NCBI RefSeq assembly: GCF_000143145.1
Contig: NC_014313.1
Location: 2,728,001-2,792,000, forward strand
Direction: 5' to 3'
From: Hyphomicrobium denitrificans ATCC 51888
GTDB taxonomy: Bacteria > Pseudomonadota > Alphaproteobacteria > Rhizobiales > Hyphomicrobiaceae
DNA: 64,000 nucleotides
Part shown: in pieces, positions 19,048 through 28,058 of the stretch
How the letters are laid out: every line of letters starts with the position of its first letter
Numbering within the stretch: position 1 is the first letter of the stretch
Translations under genes and position numbers: made by a program
Notes under the pieces: generated by a model
What the model was told of the DNA's origin: nothing
What the model saw: the letters and a program-made list of their open reading frames with translations, nothing else
Databases searched by the model: none

Positions 19048-19883
19048 CAGACCGTCCTTCCAAAGCGGCGGGCATTCCAGGCCTGCAGCGCGTTTACGAT
19101 GAGAAGCATGATGAACGAGATGACGAGCATCACGGCAGCAATGGCGGTCGCGCCGCGATAATCGAATTGCTCAAGCTTGGTGATAATGATCAGCGGCGTA
19201 ATCTCCGACACCATTGGAATGTTGCCTGCGATGAAGATCACCGAGCCGTATTCGCCGACGGCGCGCGCAAAGGCGAGAGCGAATCCGGTCGTCAATGCAG
19301 GCAACAGAGTGGGGAAAACAACGCGCTTGAAAGCGGTCCAGCGATTGGCGCCGAGGCTTGCTGCAGCTTCCTCGAATTCCGTTTCGAGATCCTCGAGAAC
19401 AGGCTGCACGGTGCGCACGACGAACGGCAAACCGATGAATATGAGAGCGACGAGGACGCCGGCAGGGCCAAATGCAATCTTGATCCCAAGCGGATCGAGC
19501 AGGCTGCCGATCCAGCCATTCTTGGCGTAAATCGCGGTCAGCGCGATGCCTGCGACAGCCGTCGGCAGAGCGAACGGCAAGTCGATCAACGCATCGACGA
19601 TCTTTCGTCCCGGAAATGTGTAGCGCGTCAGTCCCCATGCCAGCAGCAGGCCGAAAACTGCGTTGACGCAAGCGGCGAGAAACGATGCTCCGAACGTCAG
19701 CTGATAGGACGCGACAACGCGCGGCGCCGTCACCGCACTCCAAAATTCGTCCCACGTCATCGCCGACGACTTCAGGAACACTGCGGAAAGCGGGATAAGA
19801 ACAATCAGCGAGAGGTAAACGAGGGTGAAGCCGAGTGACAGCCCGAATCCCGGCAAAACTCTCTTGTTAACGCCAGCGCTCAT
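19047..19883 (-). CDS. cysT: Sulfate ABC transporter permease CysT
   Basis: A 278-residue permease, first gene of cysT-cysW-cysA-cysB. Signatures include [20 protein letters not shown], the [20 protein letters not shown] segment typical of CysT, and the coupling loop [19 protein letters not shown]. About six transmembrane helices are visible. The upstream region contains the GAACGAAGAA motif (19952-19961) that also precedes sbp and the XRE-cupin gene. The substrate-binding protein gene sbp is 3.5 kb upstream on the same strand. Confidence 0.94.
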   Translation of the reverse strand: MSAGVNKRVLPGFGLSLGFTLVYLSLIVLIPLSAVFLKSSAMTWDEFWSAVTAPRVVASYQLTFGASFLAACVNAVFGLLLAWGLTRYTFPGRKIVDALIDLPFALPTAVAGIALTAIYAKNGWIGSLLDPLGIKIAFGPAGVLVALIFIGLPFVVRTVQPVLEDLETEFEEAAASLGANRWTAFKRVVFPTLLPALTTGFALAFARAVGEYGSVIFIAGNIPMVSEITPLIIITKLEQFDYRGATAIAAVMLVISFIMLLIVNALQAWNARRFGRTV

Positions 19884-19946
19884 CGTGTCCGACCCTCGGA
19901 ATTTCCAGGAAAGCGAATGTTCTGCACACTATGCGAGAGGCGCACG

Positions 19947-19961
19947 TCTTCGAACGAAGAA
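19947..19961 (-). promoter_or_regulatory. Putative operator upstream of cysT (TTCTTCGTTC motif)
   Basis: Read on the minus strand this is TTCTTCGTTCGAAGA, which includes a perfect dyad (TCTTCGTTCGAAGA with a two-base centre). The shared ten-base core spans 19952-19961, starting 69 bases from the cysT start codon. The same core occurs 64 and 60 bases upstream of two neighbouring minus-strand genes. Confidence 0.5.
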
Positions 19962-20022
19962 GACATGGAATTGATATTCTCGTTTTAGGATTACCGGGGA
20001 ATGGGCGAGGTGCGGCCGCGTG

Positions 20023-20664
20023 CTAGAAGCCGCGCGGGTGTATTCTGGTGCGATCAACCGGCGCCACGACGAGGAATGCTTTCGCGTCTGCATTGCCAGG
20101 ATTGTGAAGCGTGTGCGGCGAATCCGCGTTGAAGATAATTGAATCACCTTCGGAGAGGCGTGCCGGAGAATCCTCCGCGATCGTCAGCTCGATCTCACCG
20201 GTGAGCACGACAAGCGCTTTCTTAACTCCAGGCTCGAAGGCCGCGACATCTTCACTATGGTGGGCGATGATCGTCACTTCATAGATTTCGATGCTCTGCG
20301 GATCGCCCCAAGGAAACAACGCGCGACACGTGAAGCCGCCGTTGCTCGATGCGAGCACGGTTGCCCGGTCGCGCGGAACGATAACGGTGCCGCCCGCCGC
20401 CGGATGAGAGATAAGGCTCGGCACCGAAACCTGCAGTGCCTCAGCGATACGCCCGAGAAGATTGATGGTCGGCGCGCTTTTTCCGGTCTCGATCTGACCA
20501 AGCATAGCGCGGCTGACGCCTGATTTTGCTGCCAATTGCTCAAGAGAAAGGCCAGATTTGCGACGAAGGTGCCGGAGGTTTTCTCCAACGATGATCGAGA
20601 GTTTGGTCGCGACGCTCTCAGAGTGCTGCGGGTCAGCGTGAACCTGCTTTCCGATCATCACCAT
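20023..20664 (-). CDS. XRE-cupin transcriptional regulator
   Basis: A 213-residue regulator with an N-terminal Cro/CI helix-turn-helix (about residues 20-80: NLRHLRRKSGLSLEQLAAKS, GVSRAMLGQIETGKSAPTIN) and a C-terminal cupin sensor domain (about 110-210, ending in GDSIIFNADSPHTLHNPGN). Such proteins usually repress or tune the adjacent metabolic or transport gene in response to a small ligand held in the cupin. It lies between the porin and cysT in the sulfate region. The ATG at 20664 places the shared upstream motif 64 bases away, like the other two copies. A start at 20685 would put it at 43. The ligand is unknown. Confidence 0.85.
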   Translation of the reverse strand: MVMIGKQVHADPQHSESVATKLSIIVGENLRHLRRKSGLSLEQLAAKSGVSRAMLGQIETGKSAPTINLLGRIAEALQVSVPSLISHPAAGGTVIVPRDRATVLASSNGGFTCRALFPWGDPQSIEIYEVTIIAHHSEDVAAFEPGVKKALVVLTGEIELTIAEDSPARLSEGDSIIFNADSPHTLHNPGNADAKAFLVVAPVDRTRIHPRGF

Positions 20665-20727
20665 GGTAGGCCGCCTCTTGCTCAATGCCCCTCTGCAAGT
20701 ACGGATAACCGGCCCAGCATATCGGCG

Positions 20728-20752
20728 GAACGAAGAAAAATTGCTGAGCTTA
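20728..20752 (-). promoter_or_regulatory. Putative operator upstream of the XRE-cupin gene
   Basis: On the minus strand this reads TAAGCTCAGCAATTT followed by TTCTTCGTTC. It matches the 25-base element upstream of sbp (24496-24520) at 24 of 25 positions. Confidence 0.55.
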
Positions 20753-20883
20753 TGCGAGTGGCTCGTCTGGATGCGAAGGGAGACGTCTCGAAATCAGATG
20801 CCCTAATCCTCCGACGCGGCGGAAGATTACGGCGCGATGAGCCGCATCACGCGAGAAGGTATGCCCATCGAGATCCGAGCGTG

Positions 20884-20913
20884 AAAAAGGGCGGCATGTT
20901 GAGCCGCGCTTTC
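20884..20913 (-). terminator. Intrinsic terminator after the porin gene
   Basis: On the minus strand a GCGGC/GCCGC stem extended by AAAG/CTTT, with a TCAACAT loop, runs into a T-tract. It starts about 42 bases after the porin stop codon. Confidence 0.65.
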
Positions 20914-20954
20914 CGCAAAGTTCAGATCAACAGCTCAGCCGCCGATCATCATTT

Positions 20955-22286
20955 TCAGAAATTCACCTTCGCGCCCGCGATGACCTGCTGCAGGCTGTCG
21001 ATGTTCGTGCGGTTTGCTTCGCCCGCCACCTGCACGTCGCCATCAGCGTGTTGATAAACGAGATACAGCATCGTTTCCGCTGCCTCGAGGTACTGAGCTA
21101 CACCGCCCGAAATGTAATCGATCTCAGCGTCCTCGGTGCGCAGCGTTCCTTTGGCGACGTTTGAGCCCGGCGAGTCGTGGCGATAGTTCACGAACAGATT
21201 CGTCTTGCCGAGGGCGATCCATTTGGTTTCGATGCCACCCTGCACGAACCAGGTATCATCGGTCTTATCCACGAGCGCCGGATTACCGGTCGTGACGTCG
21301 GCAGCACGCGTGTTGTCGATCTGCTGACCGTAGCCCGAGAAAAGGAAAAGACCCGTCGGCTTATGCTGGATGAAGCCGGACACGCCCCACCATTCGCAGT
21401 CCGCGCGGAATCCGGCGGGGCCGGTGTGGCAAAGGTTGTTCGTTTCATCGGATGAGTGGCCATAACCGGCGCGGCCGTTGATTTCGAAGTCGCCAAAGCC
21501 GCCCTTGTAGATCAGCGCCGTATCCCAGATGTCGTCTTCGCCCCAGGAGGCGGTGTACGAGAAGCCGGCGATGGTCGGTGAATCGTATCTGACGATGTTG
21601 CGGCGGCCGTTGTCGCCCGGCGTCGAGTTGTTGAAGCCGCGCGCGATGTCGGACCATCGCAAGTTGCTGCCACCGGCAGGGCCTGGAATAAAGCTGCCGC
21701 CCGAGCGCGCGAAGAAGCTTGCCTGATAGTCGGGCGGACCTTCGCCGTCGAAGAAATTCCGGGTCATCGTCGTGTCGGCATCGTCGAGCAGATGGTATGT
21801 CGACGTTCCGTCCTGTCCGATGGTGACCTTTCCGAGCTGGTTGTTTTTCAGGAACCAGCTGCTTTTACGAACCGAGACGCTGTTCGGGTTGGTGCCGTCG
21901 GGCGTGTTCTGGTCCCACTTGCCGCCGTTGCCTCCGAAGACGCCAAGCTCGATCACGTAGCCAGCCGACCAGTCCTTGTCGATCTTGGCTTCGCCGATGA
22001 AGCGAACGCGCGACTGCTCGACCGGGTTCGTGCCGACGTAGACGTTGCTTTTCGTGCCATCATCCCAGAAAGCGACTTGCTCGCTTATCCATCCGGAGAC
22101 CGTCAGGCTGACCTTGCGATTGCCTTTGCGGGCCGTCGTGGCCTCAAGTTCAGCAATGCGCTCTTCGAGATCGGCGCAGCAGTTACCCCCGAGGTCTGCA
22201 GAGTTCGCAGGCAGCACCCATCCACCGATCAGCGCGCCTGCCACTCCAAGGCATAGCGCATGCCGAAGCCCTAATCTTCGCGTCAT
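20955..22286 (-). CDS. Outer-membrane porin with N-terminal coiled coil
   Basis: A 443-residue exported protein. A signal peptide (to about residue 29, ANSA-D) is followed by a short Cys-containing segment (GGNCCADLEERIAELEAT) that looks like a trimeric coiled coil. The rest alternates hydrophobic and polar residues, ending in VIAGAKVNF with the terminal phenylalanine recognised by the Bam complex. This layout is that of alphaproteobacterial trimeric general porins. It lies between the hydrolase and the XRE-cupin regulator in the sulfate region, so it could admit sulfate or an organosulfur compound, but no residue shows specificity. A terminator follows at 20884-20913. Confidence 0.8.
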   Translation of the reverse strand: MTRRLGLRHALCLGVAGALIGGWVLPANSADLGGNCCADLEERIAELEATTARKGNRKVSLTVSGWISEQVAFWDDGTKSNVYVGTNPVEQSRVRFIGEAKIDKDWSAGYVIELGVFGGNGGKWDQNTPDGTNPNSVSVRKSSWFLKNNQLGKVTIGQDGTSTYHLLDDADTTMTRNFFDGEGPPDYQASFFARSGGSFIPGPAGGSNLRWSDIARGFNNSTPGDNGRRNIVRYDSPTIAGFSYTASWGEDDIWDTALIYKGGFGDFEINGRAGYGHSSDETNNLCHTGPAGFRADCEWWGVSGFIQHKPTGLFLFSGYGQQIDNTRAADVTTGNPALVDKTDDTWFVQGGIETKWIALGKTNLFVNYRHDSPGSNVAKGTLRTEDAEIDYISGGVAQYLEAAETMLYLVYQHADGDVQVAGEANRTNIDSLQQVIAGAKVNF

Positions 22287-22555
22287 GATATTAGACCCCG
22301 TCCATCAAATTTTTTTGGTAGCCGGTGCTTTTTGTTTGTGTTGCCCGACTCCGTAGTTTGATTTTTTGGATTTGCTTGCGAATGTCAATTAACAAGCATT
22401 TTCATCGCTCTATCTGTTATATTATCGTCACTCTCGTACATCACGTGCGGCTTCGCATGCGATCGCACTGGCTGTTCTCATGGAGAAGCGGCGCCAAAAC
22501 GAACCCGGAGATATTCCGTGTTCGAACGATTGTTCAGGGCGCACTCATAAGACGT

Positions 22556-23149
22556 TCACGACGCCCACTGCTGCCCGCGCAGCTGTCCTGACCGCGACAG
22601 CCGGAAGGCGGCAACCCGTTCCGCCGCCAGACGAAATTCCGCAGCGCGCGTCAGACGCTGAAGCAGCGCCAGCGCCTCCGGCCACGGACCGAAGCCCGCA
22701 TCGGCATTGATGTGACCGGCTTCGCCGAGACTGATGAAATCGGCTTTCCAGAGTCGCGCCCAATGCGCTGCGCGATCAAATGCCATCCAGGCGTCGTTTG
22801 TACTTGCAACGACGATAGCCGGGAATCCCAAAGGCTTTGCCGGCAGGAACTCGGCAACACCGAATCGATCTGGATCAGCCGGCGCAACGAGCATCACGCC
22901 TGCGATGCGCTCCCTGTGATCGCTCGCCGCCTGCACGGCAGCCAATGCTCCGAACGAATGCGCGACGATGAAAACAGGGTCGGTTGCGCGCGCAATTTCG
23001 CGCCGTATGCGGCTCGACCAGTCCGGCAGATGCGGGTCATTCCAATCGCGTTGGGTGACGCGCAGACTGCCGGCGACGCGGTGCTCGAGCCATGTCTGCC
23101 AGTGGGTGGGTCCGCTTGATTTCAGGCCGGGAACGATCAGGGTCGTCAT
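22556..23149 (-). CDS. RBBP9/YdeN-type alpha/beta hydrolase
   Basis: A 197-residue serine hydrolase of the RBBP9/YdeN family. It starts MTTLIVPGLKSSGPTHWQTW and contains the nucleophile elbow AHSFG (S65). An aspartate follows in the PADPDRFG region and the catalytic histidine in GEAGHINADAGFGPWPEAL. The physiological substrate of bacterial members is unknown. I chose ATG at 23149 because the family's N terminus begins there; the longer in-frame version adds 33 unmatched residues. It lies between sbp and the porin gene on the same strand, with gaps of 243 and 269 bases. Confidence 0.87.
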   Translation of the reverse strand: MTTLIVPGLKSSGPTHWQTWLEHRVAGSLRVTQRDWNDPHLPDWSSRIRREIARATDPVFIVAHSFGALAAVQAASDHRERIAGVMLVAPADPDRFGVAEFLPAKPLGFPAIVVASTNDAWMAFDRAAHWARLWKADFISLGEAGHINADAGFGPWPEALALLQRLTRAAEFRLAAERVAAFRLSRSGQLRGQQWAS

Positions 23150-23392
23150 CAGAGATTGTCCTTCGATGCTTGAGGTGACTTCGGATCCGCTCTGCGCGCT
23201 GCGCCGGTTCCGAAGCAAAATTCGGGCGTCTCCTTCAGGAGCACGCACCGCTACACATCTCTCTGATCAGCATCGTTGTGATCTCCGCACCGGGGACCTG
23301 TTTCGTGCGCCGCCCGGCTTCATGCCCGGACGATTGGAGGAGTTCCTGCTCTACGACGAGCGGCGCACGATTCTTTAGTGACCAGTCAGCGA

Positions 23393-24436
23393 TCAGCTCT
23401 TGTTGCCAGGTGCGTAGATCTGATCGAAGATACCGCCATCCCCGAAGTGGACAGCCTGCGCTTTGCCCCAGCCGCCGAAGACCTCGTCAATCGTGAAGGT
23501 TTTGATCGGTCCGAACTGGCTCGCGTACTTCTCGGCAACCTTCGCGTCACGCGGACGATAGAAGTTCTGGGCGGCGATTTCCTGGCCTTCGGGGCTATAG
23601 AGATGCTTCAAGTAAGCTTCCGCAACCTCGCGCGTACCGCGCTTGTCGACGACCTTGTCGACGATCGCGACGTTAGGTTCAGCGAGGATCGAGATCGACG
23701 GCGTGACGATCTCGAACTTGTCGGGGCCGAATTCCTTCAGCGAGAGATAAGCTTCGTTCTCCCAGGCCAGCAGAACGTCACCGATACCGCGTTCGACAAA
23801 CGTCGTCGTCGATCCACGCGCGCCTGAGTCCAGGACCTTCGTGTGCTTATAAATATCGGCAACGAATGCCTTGGCCTTTTCGGCGCTGCCGCCGGGCTGC
23901 TTCAGCGCATATCCCCAGGCTGCGAGATAATTCCAGCGCGCACCGCCTGACGTCTTGGGGTTGGGCGTTACGATTTCGACGCCGTCCTTCACGAGGTCAG
24001 ACCAATCCTTGATGCCTTTCGGATTGCCCTTGCGAACCAGGAAAACGATGGTCGAGGTATAAGGAGCGGAGTTGTCGGCGAAGTGCTTGATCCAATCGGC
24101 CTTCACCAGGCCGCCATTCTTGTGAAGCGCGTCGATGTCGGCAGCCAACGCCAGCGTTACGACATCGGCTTCGAGGCCGTCGATCACGGCTCGTGCCTGC
24201 TTGCCCGATCCACCGTGCGATTGCTTGACGGTGACGTCATCGCCTGTCTTCGCCTTCCAGAATTTCGAGAATTCCTTGTCGTAAGCTGCATAAAGCTCAC
24301 GCGTCGGATCGTAGGACACGTTGAGCAGCGTGATGTCTTTTGCGAATGCGGACGGTGCCGGGCCTGCAAGGCCGGCGATGCCGAGGCCGAATGCAGCGAC
24401 GAGCGCCGAACGGCGCGTTAGAGTTGTGAAGGGCAT
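23393..24436 (-). CDS. sbp: Sulfate ABC transporter substrate-binding protein
   Basis: A 347-residue periplasmic binding protein with a Sec signal peptide (to about residue 32, SAFA-K). Family signatures are [13 protein letters not shown], the anion-pocket loop [40 protein letters not shown] and FNYRP-like ending in [14 protein letters not shown]. It should feed CysT/CysW/CysA, encoded 3.5 kb downstream on the same strand. The upstream 272 bases carry the shared 25-base element at 24496-24520. Sbp and CysP are hard to tell apart, so thiosulfate is an alternative substrate. Confidence 0.94.
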   Translation of the reverse strand: MPFTTLTRRSALVAAFGLGIAGLAGPAPSAFAKDITLLNVSYDPTRELYAAYDKEFSKFWKAKTGDDVTVKQSHGGSGKQARAVIDGLEADVVTLALAADIDALHKNGGLVKADWIKHFADNSAPYTSTIVFLVRKGNPKGIKDWSDLVKDGVEIVTPNPKTSGGARWNYLAAWGYALKQPGGSAEKAKAFVADIYKHTKVLDSGARGSTTTFVERGIGDVLLAWENEAYLSLKEFGPDKFEIVTPSISILAEPNVAIVDKVVDKRGTREVAEAYLKHLYSPEGQEIAAQNFYRPRDAKVAEKYASQFGPIKTFTIDEVFGGWGKAQAVHFGDGGIFDQIYAPGNKS

Positions 24437-24495
24437 ATCAACCTCTCAAGATGTGTTAACCTGAGAGCGAGGGTATTTGCCGATCTCGCATCCGC

Positions 24496-24520
24496 GAACG
24501 AAGAAGAATTGCTGAGCTTA
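24496..24520 (-). promoter_or_regulatory. Putative operator upstream of sbp
   Basis: Minus-strand reading is TAAGCTCAGCAATTC followed by TTCTTCGTTC, differing at one of 25 positions from the element at 20728-20752. The core starts 60 bases upstream of the sbp start codon. Confidence 0.55.
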
Positions 24521-24708
24521 TTAGAATGTCTGCTGCCTGCAATGGAATTACGGGCTGTCAGCATTCGCTAAAATTGCAATCTACGTCCGCCTGTACACGC
24601 GCGATATTCAACCCGGCATCGTAGTCGATCCAAAATGCCGGAATTCGTGCACTTCCATTGCAGTGGCGAACGCGCCCGTAATCCGAACGCTGTGTACTTT
24701 CAGCCGCA

Positions 24709-25284
24709 TCACTTGGTGCGAGGTTCAACGGTGTCTGCGGTGATCGTGTAGCCGGCATCGGCCAAGCCGGTGAATGCGACCGCCGTGTTGATCTTTCCGG
24801 TCACCGTGACAGGATCGAACTGGCCGCCAACCTCGAAGCCTTTTTCCGTTTTCACGTAGATGATCTGGTTCGCAGGCGGCGGCGGCACATGAATGCATGC
24901 TCCGACAAACGGCACCAATAGAAATTCCTTCACCGTCGTCGCGTCGAAATCGAGAGGCACGACATAGCCGCCGATCGAGACGCTCTGACCGTCCAGCTCA
25001 GGAACGACTGCGGGCGGACGATCATTTCCGGGCTGGCGGCGCTTGACCGACATGAACTGGCCTTCCGCGAGCGGCGGAGGCGGCGCACCGTTATCCGGCG
25101 CGGGTGTCGATCCGCCGAAGAATGTTTTGCCGCGCAGCGCATCGGTCGCTGACGCCGTCGCCTTTGGGATCAGGTCAGCCCATTTGAGCTGCCGGGCTGC
25201 CTCAGCCGCTGCAGATGAAGCGGCTCCGATGATTGCGGCAGATACCAGCGCCGCCCGCAACCCTGCTCTGTGTCGTGCCGTCAT
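24709..25284 (-). CDS. DUF3299 periplasmic protein of a probable zinc-uptake cassette
   Basis: A 191-residue protein with a signal peptide (to about residue 28, SAAA-E). Its DUF3299 core reads SIGGYVVPLDFDATTVKEFL followed by LVPFVGACIHVPPPPANQ. Members resemble lipoprotein-like periplasmic accessory proteins and no enzymatic activity is established. It is the last gene of the DUF2796-ATPase-permease-DUF3299 run, 31 bases after the permease. The same four-gene order occurs in Pseudomonas aeruginosa PA4063-PA4066, reported as zinc-starvation responsive. A zinc role here is an inference from that resemblance. Confidence 0.8.
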   Translation of the reverse strand: MTARHRAGLRAALVSAAIIGAASSAAAEAARQLKWADLIPKATASATDALRGKTFFGGSTPAPDNGAPPPPLAEGQFMSVKRRQPGNDRPPAVVPELDGQSVSIGGYVVPLDFDATTVKEFLLVPFVGACIHVPPPPANQIIYVKTEKGFEVGGQFDPVTVTGKINTAVAFTGLADAGYTITADTVEPRTK

Positions 25285-25315
25285 GGTCTATCCCTCTCAA
25301 CGCGGCTCTGTTCGA

Positions 25316-26572
25316 TCACGTTCTGATCATCATTCCATCTGCAAGCGACAGCCGGTATGCTCTGAGCGCGGGCAGCAGCCCGGCGACGAATCCGGCGGCG
25401 ACGATCAGCGCAAGCTTCACCCATTCATCGGCTCGTGGCGGGTCGATCGCGAGACTCAATCCGTAAGCGTGATCGATATAGGGCCGCGCGAAATACAGTC
25501 CAACGTAAAGCGCGACCGTACCGAGCACGACACCCGCAAGCGTCAGCAGTCCGCCTTCCGCGGCCAGCAGACCGAGCACTGTAGCTGGCGTCGCACCGAC
25601 GGAACGCAAGATCGCCATCTCTCGACGGCGCTCGTTCAACGTCGTCAGGATCATCGTCACCATGCCGAGAAGGGCCGTCACGACGACCATCGCCGACACA
25701 GCCGATAACGCCGTTTCCGCTGTGCCGATCAGACCCCATAGCTCCTGCAGCGCGACGCCCGGCATGATTGCGGACAGCGGTTCTTCCGAATAATTGTTGA
25801 TGGCGCGCTGAATTTTGAATGTCGCGAGCTTCGAGTTGAGACCAACCATCGCGGCGGTGATCGCTCGCGGCGTCAGATCCATCTTGCGCACTTCGTCGGG
25901 AGTGACGCTTTGGCCAGGAACCGGTGCGCCGCTCTGCCAATCGATGTGAATGGCTTCGATAGCTTCAAGACTGACGTGCACGGTGCGATCGATCGGCGTT
26001 CCCGTTTTTGCGAGAATGCCGGCGACGCGAAACGGCTTGTCGGCGTGCTCGACGAACGAGATGCTTCCGACGCCATGCGCGATCACGATGTTGTCGCCGA
26101 CCTTGTAGTGCAGCGTGTCGGCGACGTCTGAGCCGATGACGGCGTCGAACAGATCCTTGAACGGTCCGCCCGCCACGAAGCTCATGCTTTGGCCGCGGCG
26201 AAATTTGTAATGCGTGAAATAGTCTGAGTTGGTTCCGAGCACGCGGAAGCCATGGTGACTGTCACCCAGCGATAGCGGCACGATCCACGAGACGTCCGGC
26301 AGCTTGGCGATGTCCTCGTAACTTTTCCAAGTCACGTTGTTGGTCGCATTGCCGATGCGGAAGACGGAATAGAGCAGCAGGTTCAGGCTGCCGCTGCGGG
26401 CGCCGACAATCAGATCGGTGCCGGATATCGTATCGGCGAAACTCTGTCTGGCGCCGGTGCGGACTTTCTCGACGCCGAGAAGAAGCATGACGCTGACCGC
26501 GATGGCGAGCACCGTCAGTAGTGCCGTTACCCAGCGATTGCGGAGCGACTGAAGTGCGAGGCGCATGATCAT
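25316..26572 (-). CDS. ABC transporter permease (FtsX/MacB-like)
   Basis: A 418-residue inner-membrane protein with one N-terminal helix (about 15-35), a large periplasmic domain (about 36-270) and three C-terminal helices (about 285-310, 330-365, 385-410), the FtsX/MacB topology. The C-terminal part holds ERRREMAILRSVGATP, a hallmark of this permease class. Such permeases usually act mechanically or extract envelope substrates rather than import ions. That makes a direct metal-import role for the cassette less obvious than its regulation in other species suggests. Its start overlaps the ATPase stop by four bases. Confidence 0.88.
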   Translation of the reverse strand: MIMRLALQSLRNRWVTALLTVLAIAVSVMLLLGVEKVRTGARQSFADTISGTDLIVGARSGSLNLLLYSVFRIGNATNNVTWKSYEDIAKLPDVSWIVPLSLGDSHHGFRVLGTNSDYFTHYKFRRGQSMSFVAGGPFKDLFDAVIGSDVADTLHYKVGDNIVIAHGVGSISFVEHADKPFRVAGILAKTGTPIDRTVHVSLEAIEAIHIDWQSGAPVPGQSVTPDEVRKMDLTPRAITAAMVGLNSKLATFKIQRAINNYSEEPLSAIMPGVALQELWGLIGTAETALSAVSAMVVVTALLGMVTMILTTLNERRREMAILRSVGATPATVLGLLAAEGGLLTLAGVVLGTVALYVGLYFARPYIDHAYGLSLAIDPPRADEWVKLALIVAAGFVAGLLPALRAYRLSLADGMMIRT

Positions 26573-27330
26573 TGCGAGCGCGCTCCTCGTGTTGCGACAG
26601 CGATGTCGTCAAGTCGCACGACGCGGTCGAAATAGCGCGCGAGGCTTTCGTCGTGGCTGACCATGATCACGCTCGCTCCCGCCGCACCGCTTTGCGCAAA
26701 AAGCAGATTCAAGAACGCGCCTTCGGTATTGCGATCCAGCGCGGATGTCGGTTCGTCAGCGACGATAATCTGTGGCGCGCCGATCAGAGCGCGTGCGGCT
26801 GCGACGCGCTGTTGCTGACCGACGCTCAAGTTTGCCGTTTTCGCTGTCGCGATGACCGTGCGGTCGATGCCAAGCGTCGCGAGAAGATCGGTCGCGACAT
26901 CGTCGAGCGCGCCATCGGCCCGCGCGCGATCTCGGCGCGTGCGTGAGAAGTGCAGCGGCAGGAGCACGTTATCGATCAGCGATCCGTAGGGCAGCAGATT
27001 GAACATCTGAAAAATGATGCCGAAATGCTCGACGCGGAAGCGGTCGCGCGCGGCGCCGCTCAGCCGCGCCATATCCGTTCCGAGCACGTCGATCTTGCCT
27101 TTGCCGGGAACGACGATGCCGGCGAGCAGGCTTAGAAACGTACTCTTGCCGCTGCCCGATGGCCCGAGCAGCAGCAGCTTTTCTCCGCGCGCCAATTTGA
27201 AATCCGCGATCGCGAGCGTGAATGGCGACGAACCGGACCATGTGTATTCCACGTTCGCGAACGAAACAGCATCGGGAGAGCTAGCGCTCTCCCCCTGCCG
27301 TCCGACGTCGGCGGTCAGACTCTCGCTCAT
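26569..27330 (-). CDS. ABC transporter ATPase (LolD/MacB type)
   Basis: A 253-residue ATPase with Walker A GPSGSGKSTFLSLLAG, signature LSVGQQQRVAAARAL, Walker B IIVADEPTSALD and switch histidine in IMVSHDESLA. The signature sequence has V in place of the usual G (LSVGQ), a small deviation. The first 20 residues are an extra hydrophilic leader. It partners the FtsX-like permease, with which it overlaps by four bases, and starts four bases after the DUF2796 stop. Confidence 0.9.
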   Translation of the reverse strand: MSESLTADVGRQGESASSPDAVSFANVEYTWSGSSPFTLAIADFKLARGEKLLLLGPSGSGKSTFLSLLAGIVVPGKGKIDVLGTDMARLSGAARDRFRVEHFGIIFQMFNLLPYGSLIDNVLLPLHFSRTRRDRARADGALDDVATDLLATLGIDRTVIATAKTANLSVGQQQRVAAARALIGAPQIIVADEPTSALDRNTEGAFLNLLFAQSGAAGASVIMVSHDESLARYFDRVVRLDDIAVATRGARSQ

Positions 27331-27333
27331 GCG

Positions 27334-27906
27334 CTACATCACACCGGCGAGATCGAGCGTCGGCTTATCGCGCGTCATCTGTGCCTGCGTTTGACCTTTC
27401 GAGGTCGCTATGTTCACGTTCAGGAGTTGCGCGCCCGAGAAGCTCGTAAAGTATGATGTCTCAAGACCGGTCACGCTTTCCGGCGCCTCGCACGTGATCG
27501 AGTAAGTTGCGTGGAATTCCGCGTGCTCGGGCTCGCCGGGCTTGTCATCGTCATCGTCTTTTTCGCCCGGATGATGCGTTTCCTTACGGTTTTCGACGTT
27601 TGCGGAATCCGCCTTGCATTTTGCGGAGGCCGGAAACTTGAAGACGCTCAGAACGTCCGTCAACTTGGCCTTGCCTTTTTCGACCTCCGCCTTCTGCGCG
27701 TCGGTTGTCGGCACGTGTTCGAAGCCAACGATATCCATTCCAGGAACGACGAGTTCCATCGCGATCTTCTTGCCTTCGATGGCGATATCGAGCGTGCCCT
27801 GTCCATGAACGTGCGGGCCGAGTTGTCTGTGCCCGGCCTCGTCCGCGACGGCGGGCGACGTCAGAACAAAAACTGCGGCCGCGAGGCCGGTCAGCGACTT
27901 CAACAT
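27334..27906 (-). CDS. DUF2796 periplasmic histidine/aspartate-rich protein
   Basis: A 190-residue exported protein. A signal peptide ends near residue 21 (AVADE), and the mature N terminus reads AGHRQLGPHVHGQGTLDIAI. That histidine cluster is typical of DUF2796 and suggests metal binding. A central HHPGEKDDDDDKPGEPEHAEFH stretch (written here as the region around residues 115-135) is rich in His, Asp and Glu. The ATG at 27906 is preceded by GGAG at six bases, better than the in-frame start at 27918. It heads the ATPase-permease-DUF3299 run and is probably a periplasmic zinc chaperone, by analogy with PA4063. Confidence 0.82.
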   Translation of the reverse strand: MLKSLTGLAAAVFVLTSPAVADEAGHRQLGPHVHGQGTLDIAIEGKKIAMELVVPGMDIVGFEHVPTTDAQKAEVEKGKAKLTDVLSVFKFPASAKCKADSANVENRKETHHPGEKDDDDDKPGEPEHAEFHATYSITCEAPESVTGLETSYFTSFSGAQLLNVNIATSKGQTQAQMTRDKPTLDLAGVM

Positions 27907-28058
27907 GATGATCTCCATAATCGTGATTGAGTGTTGCCATGCCCGGCATGTGCAAGCGGCGTTGAGGCCATGATCGCAATGAGCCGGGGCGTCTTGGCGC
28001 GTGGCGAGGGCGGCGCGTCATCGACGTAGCTCGTCCTGCGAGCGACCTTCGTCAACGC

